From contig CAWCJS010000005.1 of the NCBI GenBank assembly GCA_963795795.1, forward strand, positions 124,001-188,000: a stretch of DNA of 64,000 nt. Direction: 5' to 3'. This document shows positions 1-7,397 of the stretch, piece by piece; position 1 is the first letter of the stretch, and each line of letters starts with the position of its first letter. Below the pieces are notes generated by a model. That model saw only the letters and a program-made list of their open reading frames with translations. It searched no databases and was not told the DNA's origin. Source of the DNA: Palsa-504 sp963795795 (GTDB lineage Bacteria > Actinomycetota > Actinomycetes > Streptosporangiales > Streptosporangiaceae). A program made the position numbers and the translations under genes.

Positions 1-43
1 AGATGGCATCCGGCGAACGGCCGGAAGGAGTGGCGCCACAGCC

Positions 44-769
44 CTACGTTGCCTTGCCGCTCCGAACGGTTCCGCGAGGTCTTTCCGGGACCAGGCCAGT
101 CGTCGCTAGGGCGGCGACCAGGTCACGAACGGCCGGCCAGCGGGACATCGTGGCGATGAAGGCATCGATGTCGTGGCTCCCGAGGAGCAGCCGACGCGGC
201 ATGGGGGTAGCGCGGGGCCGGACTTCTTGCGTGTCGGCGAGTCGCCGCAGTGCGATGTTGAGGGTGGCGTGCAGGCCGGCTTCCAGGATCTGACGGAGCT
301 GGCGCTCCATTTGAGCGACGTCCGGTGCGGGGGCAGGCGGGCGGCTACCGTAGATTCGGGCTTTGCGCTCGGGCCATTCCAGGGCCTGCTCGATGTGCTG
401 GACGGCGTGCCGGCCGATCGTGTTATCCGGCATCAGCCGGGCGAAGTAGGCGACCTGCTCGGCACGGGGCGCCGACCGCAGGACCGGGTCGGCGGCGATG
501 GTCGCCTGGGCCCAGCGGATAAGCGGCCTGACCTTGTCCTTGGCCCGGCGGCTCCAGACCATATGCCAGATGTCGGACCCATACGTGCCGCGGAGGTCGG
601 GTGTCACGCTGTCCGGCTCAGCGTCCCGGCGGTAGGCAATGACGGCGGCAAGCTCGCGAGAGCGCTGCTGCTTGTGAATCATCCTGCGGTTATCGCGGGC
701 GGTCCTGCGGCCGGTCGAGGGCAGCACCGACCGGCCCATGTCCTTGATCTTCTGGTCGTGATTGCGCAC
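44..769 (-). CDS. hypothetical protein, unknown function
   Basis: 241 residues from a GTG at 769. I do not recognise the family. It is rich in Arg and Ala with an amphipathic, probably all-helical composition, and has no signal peptide, membrane segment or metal motif. An internal Met at residue 30 could be the true start, because the first 29 residues are basic and low in complexity. No operon partner is visible, as the window begins just downstream of its stop. Codon third positions are G/C-rich, and the competing plus-strand frame over the same DNA reads as nonsense until the ArsR domain begins near 1010, which favours this strand. Confidence 0.55.
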   Translation of the reverse strand: MRNHDQKIKDMGRSVLPSTGRRTARDNRRMIHKQQRSRELAAVIAYRRDAEPDSVTPDLRGTYGSDIWHMVWSRRAKDKVRPLIRWAQATIAADPVLRSAPRAEQVAYFARLMPDNTIGRHAVQHIEQALEWPERKARIYGSRPPAPAPDVAQMERQLRQILEAGLHATLNIALRRLADTQEVRPRATPMPRRLLLGSHDIDAFIATMSRWPAVRDLVAALATTGLVPERPRGTVRSGKAT

Positions 770-1009
770 GGCGAGTTCAGCTCCAGTCCGAAGGCGAACA
801 GAGCCACGCGCATCCTGACGGCGTGGCTAAGTAACCAGACGTTCAGCCTTTGGAGATGGAACATGGGAACCCCTATGGGAGCACGGACACCGCAGCAGTC
901 GGCCGACTGGTATCGACAATGCCGACGTGCACCAGTAGACCCCGGACCACTGGCAACGTACAACTGGTTTTCGCTTGGTTCGTCTCGTCAATGGTTGAGT
1001 TCTGAGGAT

Positions 1010-1426
1010 GTGGCTGGCTCGCCCGAGGCAACGGCGGGCGTGCCCGGGCGTACGGTTACGCAGCTGACGGATCCGCGGGCGCTGCGGGCGTACGCGCACC
1101 CGGTACGGATGAAGCTGGTGGGGCTGCTGCGTACGGAGGGACCGCTGACCGCGACCCGGGCGGCCGAGCTGCTCGGCGAGTCATCGGGGACGTGCTCGTT
1201 CCATCTCCGGCAGCTGGCCAAGTACGGGCTGGTCGAGGAGGCGGGCGGCGGGTCCGGGCGGCAGAAGCCGTGGCGGCCCACCACCACGTCCACGGCCTGG
1301 GACGCGATCGCGGAAACGCCCGAGGCCACCGCGGCGACCGAGCTGCTGAACACCATCATCGCCGAGGAGTACTTCGGGGACCTGATGCGCTGGGTGGAGG
1401 CCAGCCCGAACGAGCCGGGACGCTGA
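1010..1426 (+). CDS. ArsR-family winged-helix regulator
   Basis: DNA-binding repressor of about 138 residues. The HTH core (residues ~15-80) contains RALRAYAHPVRMKLVGLL and a recognition region GTCSFHLRQLAKYGLVEEA, typical of HTH_20/ArsR proteins. The metal-ligand Cys pairs of classical SmtB are absent, so the signal is probably not a metal. I chose the GTG at 1010 because the open frame upstream has no family similarity and overlaps the opposite-strand gene. It is followed directly by MFS transporter sequence, the usual ArsR-MFS pairing in actinomycetes, but the transporter's N-terminus is missing here. Confidence 0.75.
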   Translation: MAGSPEATAGVPGRTVTQLTDPRALRAYAHPVRMKLVGLLRTEGPLTATRAAELLGESSGTCSFHLRQLAKYGLVEEAGGGSGRQKPWRPTTTSTAWDAIAETPEATAATELLNTIIAEEYFGDLMRWVEASPNEPGR

Positions 1427-2334
1427 GCATCGCCTTCAACGTGTCGGACGGGACGCTGTTCGTCTCGATCGTCTCACCGGAGCAGTACGTGGACGGGCAG
1501 TCGCTGATCTACGGCAGCCGGGCGCTGTCGTTCGTGGGCGGGCCGAGCATCGGCGGCGTGCTCGTCCAGGTGTTCACCGCCCCGGTCGCGATCATCGCGA
1601 ACGCGGTGTCCTTCCTGGGCTCGGCGTTCTTCCTCGGCCGCATCGCGCCGACCGAGCCGTCCGCCGAGGAGGGCAGTGGGTCGATCATGGCCGGAGCGCG
1701 GTTTATCGCCGGGTCGGGCATCGTGCGCGCGTCGCTGATCGCGGTGGGCACGGTCAACTTCTTCAACCTGATGTTCAACGCCATTTACCTGCTCTACGCG
1801 GTGCGCGTGCTGCACATCCGGGCCGGCGTCGTGGGCCTGCTGCTCGGCATGGCCGCGATCGGCGGCCTGGTCGGGGCCATGGTCACCAAGCGCATCGCGG
1901 CCCGGATCGGAGCCGGCTGGGCGTACGCGCTGGGCTGCCTGCTGTTCACCGCGCCGTTGGTGGGCTGGCCGCTGGCCCACGGGAGGATAGCGGTGGTGCT
2001 CGCGGTGCTGTTTGTCGCGGAGTTCGGCTCCGGGTTCGGGGTGATGTTGCTCGATATCACCATCGGGGCGATCTTCGCCGCGGTGATCCCGGACACCCTG
2101 AGGTCCCGGGTGACCGGCGCGTTCCAGGCCGTCAACTACGGCACCCGGCCCGTCGGCGCGCTACTCGGCGGGTTGATCGCCACGGCCATCGGGCTGCGTC
2201 CGGCGCTGTGGATCGCGACCCTCGGCGGAATCGCGGGGTTCTTCCTGCTGCTGCCGACGCCGCTGCCGAGGTACCGGTTGCCTGCTCCGGACCCTAGCGA
2301 CGATCTGGCCGGGGAGCGGCCGGCCGGCGCATGA
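1427..2334 (+). pseudogene. MFS transporter, 5'-truncated remnant
   Basis: The C-terminal two thirds of an MFS_3-type drug exporter. Similarity starts abruptly right after the ArsR stop at a point equal to about the fourth helix, with FNVSDGTLFVSIVSPEQYVD matching the family's mid-protein loop. About 120-130 N-terminal residues are absent. The remainder shows about eight hydrophobic helices and the second-half motif NYGTRPVGALLGG. A GTG at 1441 could initiate a shortened product, but half the first MFS bundle would be missing, so transport is unlikely. A deletion fusing the ArsR 3' end to the middle of the transporter explains the junction. The 3' end overlaps the convergent GNAT gene by 41 bp. 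Confidence 0.7.
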
Positions 2335-2863
2335 CGGGGCGGGAGCCGTCCGGGACCGGCACGTCCTCGAAGCCGGCCGCGCGGTACAGCTCGCGGGTGC
2401 CCATGTACCGGTAGGAACGCCCGTTCGGGGAGGGGTAGGCCTCAACCAGCGCGGCTCCGGACTCGGCCGCGTACTGGCAGGCGGCCTCCAGGAGCCTGCC
2501 GCGCAGGCCTTGGCGGCGGGCCCGGGCCGCCACGAAGAAGCACACCACCGACCACACCCGCTCCCCCGGCACCTGCGGGATCACCCGCGAGGCCAGTATC
2601 GCGGCGTAGCTCTCCCGCGGCGCGATCGAACACCAGCCGACCGCCTCGCCGTCGTCGTAGGCCAGCACCCCGACAGGCTCGGCTCGATCAACCCGATCGG
2701 CCAGCGCGGCCACCCGCCCGTCCTTGCCGGCATCATTGAATGGCGTCGAGCGCAGCCGCCAGCGCATGCACGAGCACCACCGGAACGTCCCGTACGCGGC
2801 GGAGAATCGCTCCAGGTCGCCGCTGGTAGCGGGGGTGACCGGCGCGAACGAATCGCTGGTCAT
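2294..2863 (-). CDS. GNAT-family N-acetyltransferase
   Basis: About 189 residues. The acetyl-CoA binding region is VWSVVCFFVAARARRQGLRG (residues ~105-125), where the R-x-x-G-x-R/G pyrophosphate loop reads RRQGLRG. It is followed by LLEAACQYAAESGA and a C-terminal GTRELYRAAGFEDV segment, typical of GNAT motif B. N-terminal substrate-binding residues are not diagnostic, so the acceptor is unknown. The ATG at 2863 lies in the first unit of a 56-bp tandem repeat that links it to the upstream GNAT gene. In the two extra units a 19-codon mini-frame ends in ATGA on the next start, which could couple translation. Confidence 0.85.
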   Translation of the reverse strand: MTSDSFAPVTPATSGDLERFSAAYGTFRWCSCMRWRLRSTPFNDAGKDGRVAALADRVDRAEPVGVLAYDDGEAVGWCSIAPRESYAAILASRVIPQVPGERVWSVVCFFVAARARRQGLRGRLLEAACQYAAESGAALVEAYPSPNGRSYRYMGTRELYRAAGFEDVPVPDGSRPVMRRPAAPRPDRR

Positions 2864-3021
2864 CTGCTATCCACCGGCACCGCGGGAGGGGGCGGCGCAT
2901 GACGATCATCGCTGGTCATCTGCTATCCACCGTTAGAGCAGGGAGGGGCGGCGCATAACGATCATCGCTGGTCATCCGCTATCCGCCGTTAGAGCGGGAG
3001 GGAGCGGCGCATGACGATCCT
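2854..3021. repeat. 56-bp tandem repeat, three copies, across a gene junction
   Basis: Three near-identical 56-bp units start at 2854, 2910 and 2966 (core CGCTGGTCATC on the plus strand). Read on the minus strand, each unit holds the last codons of the upstream GNAT gene (VMRR) and the first codons of the downstream one (ATGACCAGCG). The two extra units create 60-nt frames at 2916-2975 and 2860-2919, each a 19-codon peptide whose TGA overlaps the next ATG. Confidence 0.85.
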
Positions 3022-3444
3022 GGTCCGGCCGCTGCCCGCGTAGTCAGGGACCTCCGTCATGTCTGTGAAGCCCATGCGCCGGTGGAAGGCCTGGGAGCCG
3101 GTGTTGTCGGGGCCGGTCAGGGCCTTCAGCGCGGTCGCACCGCGCTGCGCCGCGACGGCGGCGAACGTCTCGTACAGGCGCCGGCCCAATCCGAGGGTCC
3201 GGGCGTCGTCGCGGACGGCCACGAAGTGGATGTAACCGTCGCCCGTAGGGGCCACGAAGCCGAGCAGGTACCCGACTATCTCGCTGTCTTTCCTGGCCAT
3301 GAAGGCCGTGTCGCCGAACTCGCAGAAGAACATCGGGTGATGGAGCGGGCGCGGGAAGTCCGGGTCGCCCCAGAAGCGCTCGAAGGTCCGGAGGATCTCG
3401 GCCAGGTCGCCGTCTCGCGCGAGTTCGATCGTGATCTCGCTCAT
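2989..3444 (-). CDS. GNAT-family N-acetyltransferase
   Basis: 151 residues starting MSEITIELARDGD. The acetyl-CoA motif appears as VRDDARTLGLGRRLYETF (residues ~80-97, R-x-x-G-x-G/R), followed by the typical GF segment FHRRMGFTDM. The ATG at 3444 overlaps the TGA of the upstream phosphoesterase (ATGA, 3441-3444), so the two are translationally coupled. The acceptor substrate cannot be read from sequence. The 3' end lies in the third unit of the 56-bp repeat, which supplies the last codons ending in SLPL. Confidence 0.85.
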   Translation of the reverse strand: MSEITIELARDGDLAEILRTFERFWGDPDFPRPLHHPMFFCEFGDTAFMARKDSEIVGYLLGFVAPTGDGYIHFVAVRDDARTLGLGRRLYETFAAVAAQRGATALKALTGPDNTGSQAFHRRMGFTDMTEVPDYAGSGRTRIVMRRSLPL

Positions 3445-4202
3445 GACGAAACGCGCCCGTCGCGCGGGGCCATGATCGATAGAGCCTCGGCGTCGCTGGC
3501 CCGGGCGTGCAGGAAATAGTCGGCCCACTCGGCCACGTCGGAGAAGGACGACTGCTCGGCGACCAGCGCGCAGGCGGCCACCGGGTCGTAGGCCGTGCGG
3601 CGCATGCTGACCGCGCCGTCCGCGAGCAGGGCCCAGTGCGCGCCCTGGCGGCCGTACGGCATGCCGATGCTGCCCGGGTTGATGATCTGGCGGCGGTTGG
3701 CCAGCCTGGTGAACGGCATGTGGGTGTGCCCGCAGACCACCGTCATCACCTCGTCGGGGAGTTCGGCGAGGACCTCGGCCCACCGCTCGAGCCGGGAGTC
3801 GACGACGACCACCTCCTCGTCGTCGCGCGGCGTGGCGTGGCAGAAGACGACCGGGCCGAAACCGTCCACCTCGAGCGTGACCGGGTAGGGCAGGCGGGCC
3901 AGCCAGTCCACGTGGTCGGCGGAAAGCTGGCGCGCGGCCCACGTCGAAATGGGGTCGCCAACGTCGTCGACCGCGCCGCGGGCCAGGTCCACGAGTTCCC
4001 GGTCCGCGTTGCCGCGCACCCAGGTGACCCGGTCACCCAGGCCGAGCAGCCGGTCGAGCGTCTCGGTCGGCTGGGGTCCGGCGGCGATGTCGCCGGTGAG
4101 GACGATGTGGTCGGCGCCGCGGACGTCCGGCTCGGCCAGCACCGCGTCGAGCGCCGGCAGCACGGCGTGGATGTCGGAAAGGACGGCGACGGAAGCGACC
4201 AT
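3441..4202 (-). CDS. calcineurin-like metallophosphoesterase (YfcE/MJ0936 type)
   Basis: A cytosolic two-metal phosphodiesterase or phosphatase of about 253 residues. All family motifs are present in order: SDIH (~9-12), GDI, GNAD, the GHTH metal-binding motif and NPGSIGMPYG near 165-180. The start is ATG at 4202; a GTG one codon upstream (4205) is also possible. No signal peptide is seen. It is co-transcribed with the downstream GNAT by ATGA overlap, and the DUF1707 gene lies just upstream on the same strand (58-bp gap). The physiological substrate is unknown; members act on phosphodiesters or nucleotide phosphates. Confidence 0.85.
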   Translation of the reverse strand: MVASVAVLSDIHAVLPALDAVLAEPDVRGADHIVLTGDIAAGPQPTETLDRLLGLGDRVTWVRGNADRELVDLARGAVDDVGDPISTWAARQLSADHVDWLARLPYPVTLEVDGFGPVVFCHATPRDDEEVVVVDSRLERWAEVLAELPDEVMTVVCGHTHMPFTRLANRRQIINPGSIGMPYGRQGAHWALLADGAVSMRRTAYDPVAACALVAEQSSFSDVAEWADYFLHARASDAEALSIMAPRDGRVSS

Positions 4203-4260
4203 CACGGTCTCCTGGCGTGGGGCGGCCGGATCTCGATAGAGACGGCGGCGGAAGCGAGCA

Positions 4261-4875
4261 TTATGACCTCCGGCCGTAGCGCTGGCGAATCTTGATGGAG
4301 CCGAAGACCGGATCCCCGGTCACGATCACGGTCGGCGCCCCGGGGTCGGGCGTGTCCAGGGCCTTGTTGCTGAGGTGGCCGGTGTACGTCTTGAGCGGCC
4401 CGACGCGGGCCGCCCAGCCCTCGGGCAGGATCAGCTGGATCCACCCCGTCTTCGTGATCACCTCCACGGTGACCTCCTGGTGATGGCAGTAGGCCTGGGT
4501 GAAGTCGATCGTGATCCACCCGGTGGTGGACTCCGCGGTGATCAGCGCGGGTACCACCCAGTGGCCGTCCTGTTTGATGTTGGCCGTCGTGGTGCGCAGG
4601 ACGAGGGTGTCGGGCTCGGCGTCCGCGCGGGTCAGCGTGCGCGAGGGGGGCGGCTGGGGCAGGTCCGCCACCAGGAGGTCAAGTTCGCCGTACGTCTTCG
4701 CGGCGTTGACCAGGCCGAGCCGTTCCTCGAGCTCCGACAGGTCGATCCGGCCCTCCCCCGCGGCGATGCGCAGCATGGCCGCGACGGCGTCCCGGTCCGT
4801 ATCCCCCGCCCGCAGTGCCAACCTCTGGGCCGCCGGGTCCCTCGGCTCGGGAGCCGGCGGGTCCGCGTCGGTCAT
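4261..4875 (-). CDS. DUF1707 SHOCT-like domain protein
   Basis: 204 residues. The DUF1707 module lies at residues ~20-70 (LRAGDTDRDAVAAMLRIAAG, then DLSELEERLGLVNAAKTYGEL) and is followed by a Pro-rich linker. The C-terminal beta-rich part resembles the cell-wall-active/DUF2154 type (GDPVFGSIKIRQR at the end). No membrane helix is apparent. These proteins are abundant in actinomycetes and are thought to work at the envelope or as regulatory adaptors, but no biochemical role is established. A second DUF1707 gene lies at 49096-49644. Confidence 0.8.
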   Translation of the reverse strand: MTDADPPAPEPRDPAAQRLALRAGDTDRDAVAAMLRIAAGEGRIDLSELEERLGLVNAAKTYGELDLLVADLPQPPPSRTLTRADAEPDTLVLRTTTANIKQDGHWVVPALITAESTTGWITIDFTQAYCHHQEVTVEVITKTGWIQLILPEGWAARVGPLKTYTGHLSNKALDTPDPGAPTVIVTGDPVFGSIKIRQRYGRRS

Positions 4876-4901
4876 GAGACCGACTGTAGGACATGCCGCC
4901 G

Positions 4902-5516
4902 TCAGTGGTGGACGGCGGCGAGCAGCGCGGCGTAGCTCCGGACCAAGGACGCGCGTTCGAGCTTGAGCAGCGGGCTGTCGGGCTTACAGCCCTCCCTGAC
5001 CCACCGGTCGGACAGGTCCATCGCCCGGGCCCGGTGGACGGCCGCGGGCCTGATCGCCTCCTCGGGCTCGCGGTACAGGTAGCAGTTCAGGCGGGTCAGC
5101 GAGGCCACCAGTTCCTCGGCGGGATCGGTCGGGTCGGCCGCGTGCTGGACCTCGCGGTGCACGGCCCACCAGTCGACCTCGAGGGCGGCGGCGTAGGCCG
5201 GGTCCGCGGGCTCGCCGTAGCGGGTCTTGACCAGCTCGTAGAACTGCTGCATGCAGGCCCGCGCCCCGTCGGGGTCGTTGTCGGGGAACGGCGCCCACAG
5301 CTGGTTGGCGCGCAGCACCAGCCAGGCGCCCTGCAGGGTCTGGTAGGGGTCCATGCCGAAGCCCGCCTGGACCAGCCCGACGCTGGCCGCCAGGACCTGC
5401 GGCCAGCGGCGCAGGTAATAACCGACCCAGGCCCGGTATTCCAGGCGGGCGATGCGAACCGGGTCGAACGACCTGAGCCGGTTCGGCGAGCCGGTGCTGA
5501 CGGTCCGGGATTCCAT
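4902..5516 (-). CDS. conserved hypothetical protein, TetR-linked
   Basis: 204 residues starting MESRTVSTGSP, with a strong ribosome-binding site (GGAGGAGGGG) 7 nt before the ATG at 5516. It is probably helical and soluble, with many Trp/Tyr (WVGYYLRRWPQVL at ~35-47), and I see no catalytic motif. The family is recognisable as actinomycete-conserved but unnamed. It is transcribed divergently from the tetR at 5630, and three evenly spaced inverted repeats fill the shared promoter, so the TetR protein very probably controls it. Confidence 0.65.
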   Translation of the reverse strand: MESRTVSTGSPNRLRSFDPVRIARLEYRAWVGYYLRRWPQVLAASVGLVQAGFGMDPYQTLQGAWLVLRANQLWAPFPDNDPDGARACMQQFYELVKTRYGEPADPAYAAALEVDWWAVHREVQHAADPTDPAEELVASLTRLNCYLYREPEEAIRPAAVHRARAMDLSDRWVREGCKPDSPLLKLERASLVRSYAALLAAVHH

Positions 5517-5574
5517 GAACGTCCCCTCCTCCTGCTTTACAGCAGTGTCCCCTGCCGGATCACGGTCACGCACC

Positions 5575-5630
5575 TGGCATGACCGTGCCACTCTTGACAT
5601 GATCGTGTCATAAATGGCACAGTCATGCCA
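5575..5630. promoter_or_regulatory. three phased TetR-type operators
   Basis: Three inverted repeats with 5-bp arms and 6-bp spacers start exactly 20 bp apart: TGGCATGACCGTGCCA (5575-5590), TGACATGATCGTGTCA (5595-5610) and TGGCACAGTCATGCCA (5615-5630). The last abuts the ATG of the tetR gene. They lie between divergent genes and predict co-operative binding on one DNA face, with autorepression. Confidence 0.8.
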
Positions 5631-6237
5631 TGACCTCTGGGAGCAGCCTCAGGGAACGGCAGGCGGCGGTCATCCGGGAAGCAATCCTCGATGCCCTGGC
5701 CAGCCGGCTGGACGGCGACGACCCCGACGACGTCGCGATGCCGCAGGTCGCGGCCGACGCGGGGATATCGCTGCGGACCTTGTACCGCTACTTCCCGACC
5801 CGGGAGGCCATGTTCGACGCGGTCGGGGATCACGTGGTCGCGCGCATGGGGTTGCCGCGAGCAGATCGAGGGTGCGGACGACATCTCCCGGGTGTTCCTG
5901 GAGTCAGCCAGGCGCGGCGCGCAGAGCCCGCAGCTCGTGCGCGCGATGCTCTGGACCAGGCTGGGCCGCCGGGCCAGGTCGCCGCACCGGCGGCGCCGGG
6001 TCGAGTCCATCACCGCGGCGCTCACCGAGGTGACCTCGCACCTGCCGCCGGATGAGGCACGACGACGGGAGGGCGCGATCGTCTACCTGTGCAGCCTGCC
6101 GGCCTGGATCACGGTCAGCGAGGAGTGCGGCCTGTCCGCGGAGGACGCGCGCCTGGGCATCGCCTGGGCCATCGACACGCTGGTCGCGGCCCTCAGGCAG
6201 GAAAACAGTACCCATCAACCAAGGGAGGACATCATGA
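5630..6237 (+). pseudogene. TetR-family regulator, frameshifted
   Basis: The N-terminal HTH is intact (residues ~5-60: REAILDALASRL, then ISLRTLYRYFPTREAMFDAV). Near 5858 the frame breaks: the ligand-binding half continues one frame over as REQIEGADDISRVFLESARR through LPAWITVSEECGLSAEDARL. One missing base in GCCGCGAGCAG restores continuity. The second frame has no stop before the cupin ATG at 6234, whereas another frame ends at the TGA overlapping that ATG, so a second indel near 6195-6215 is possible. Both halves are well conserved, so this may be a sequence error. Divergent from the 4902 gene and upstream of a cupin gene it may also control. Confidence 0.75.
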
Positions 6238-6255
6238 CCGACACCCAGCAGGCCG

Positions 6256-6768
6256 TTGCGCCCGACGACGGCCCACCACAGTCCGGCCGGGACCGGCGAC
6301 GCCTACTGGTTCTTCGACGCCCTGATGGTCGTCCGGGCCGCCGAGCCGGGCCAGCCCGTGATCATCGAGGCGACCGTCGCGCCGGGCGGCGGGGCGCCGC
6401 TCCACGTGCACGCCGACCTGGACGACAGCTTCTACCTCGTATCGGGACGCCTCGCGTTCCGGTGCGGCGAGCAGTCCTTCGCGGTCGAGCCCGGGGCGTA
6501 CGTGGCGCTGCCGCACGGAGTTCCGCATACGTTCCGCGTCGTGGGTGACGAGCCCGCGGTCATGCTGCAGGTCCACTCCGACGACTCGTTCCTGCGGTTC
6601 ATCCAGGCCGTCGGGCGGCCCGCCCCGAGTCGCGGCCTCCCGCCCGCCGACCAGCCGATGGACATGGACGCCGCGTTCCGGGCCGCCGCGGAAACCGGTC
6701 AGCCGGTCATCGGGCCGCCGATGAGCGACGAAGAAGCGGCCGGGATCGCGGCCGGACAGGCCGCCTGA
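6256..6768 (+). CDS. cupin-domain protein
   Basis: Single-domain cupin of about 170 residues. Motif 1 is HVHADLDDSFYLVSGRLAF (~50-68) with the two His and the Glu replaced by Asp; motif 2 is LPHGVPHTFRV. A metal-binding beta-barrel is likely, substrate unknown. The best ribosome-binding site (AAGGGAGG) precedes an ATG at 6234 (MTDTQQAVAP), but that frame differs from the cupin frame by one base. Either a 1-bp indel near 6258 separates them or translation starts weakly at TTG 6256. It follows the tetR gene directly, a common regulator-cupin pairing. Confidence 0.75.
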   Translation: MRPTTAHHSPAGTGDAYWFFDALMVVRAAEPGQPVIIEATVAPGGGAPLHVHADLDDSFYLVSGRLAFRCGEQSFAVEPGAYVALPHGVPHTFRVVGDEPAVMLQVHSDDSFLRFIQAVGRPAPSRGLPPADQPMDMDAAFRAAAETGQPVIGPPMSDEEAAGIAAGQAA

Positions 6769-6821
6769 CCGGCACACGATGGCCCGCGGGAGCGATACCA
6801 GCGGACAGGCCGCCTGACCGG
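6753..6821. repeat. direct duplication of the cupin gene 3' end
   Basis: The 20-bp stretch CGGACAGGCCGCCTGACCGG, covering the last codons and stop of the cupin gene (6753-6772), is repeated perfectly at 6802-6821, 49 bp downstream. This looks like a short tandem duplication that has diverged in the middle. Confidence 0.75.
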
Positions 6822-6851
6822 GTCGCCGGCAGGCTGCAGGGGTCAGACCAT

Positions 6852-6877
6852 CGCCGTTCGGGATAAAAGATCTTCTA
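6852..6877 (-). repeat. dispersed intergenic motif, copy 1
   Basis: Core CGTTCGGGATAAA followed by AGATCTTCTA. On the minus strand it starts with the TAG stop of the DUF2237 gene and runs into its 3' flank. Closely similar copies occur at 38040-38062 (the same relation to a TAG stop) and 54353-54380. Confidence 0.7.
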
Positions 6878-7267
6878 CTCGTCCAGGGCGCCGGCGTCGG
6901 CGGGGACGTCGACGGAGTACGGCCTGAGGACCTCGAGCGGGACGATCTCCAGGGCGCGCTGGTGGGTGGACGCCAGGACCACCGGGGCCGCCGCGCCGTC
7001 GTGGTGCGCGCGCAGCCAGTTCGCCGCCGTCACGCACCAGCGGTCCCCCGGGACCAGGCCGGGGAAGCGGAACTGCGGCACCGGCGTGCTCAGGTCGTTG
7101 CCGATGCTGCGCTGGTGCGCGAGGAACTCGGCGGTCACCACCGCGCAGATCGTGTGGCTGCCCAGGTCCTCGGGCCCGGTCGTGCAGCATCCGTCCCGGT
7201 AGAAGCCGGTCAGCGGATCGGTCCCGCACGGCTCGAGCTCGCCGCCGAGTATGTTTCGGTCGCCCAT
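6875..7267 (-). CDS. DUF2237 family protein
   Basis: 130 residues from the ATG at 7267 (MGDRNILGGELEPC). Nearly every family hallmark is present: LEPCGTDPLTGFYRDGCCTT, GPEDLGSHTICAVVTAEFL, RSIGNDLSTPVPQFRFPGL, PGDRWCVTAANW and a C-terminal THQRALEIVPLEVL. The family is small, cytosolic and conserved in bacteria with no assigned reaction. The conserved Cys residues (Cys-Cys pair and others) could bind metal or form disulfides. The upstream frame extends to 7303 but adds only basic, unconserved residues. Confidence 0.85.
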   Translation of the reverse strand: MGDRNILGGELEPCGTDPLTGFYRDGCCTTGPEDLGSHTICAVVTAEFLAHQRSIGNDLSTPVPQFRFPGLVPGDRWCVTAANWLRAHHDGAAAPVVLASTHQRALEIVPLEVLRPYSVDVPADAGALDE

Positions 7268-7397
7268 GCCAGCAGTATCGGCAGCGCGGCGGCGGGTCCG
7301 CAAGCTCGGGCAATCCGGGCCGCGGATGCGGAACTCGACAAGAAACGCCGAACGCGGTTACTGAGCGTAGCGCCGCTTACTGGGCACAATAGGTCGC

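Noticed and set aside
173..1009. Plus-strand extension of the ArsR frame upstream of 1010
   Set aside because: No similarity to regulators, overlaps the opposite-strand gene, and the HTH domain begins only after 1010.
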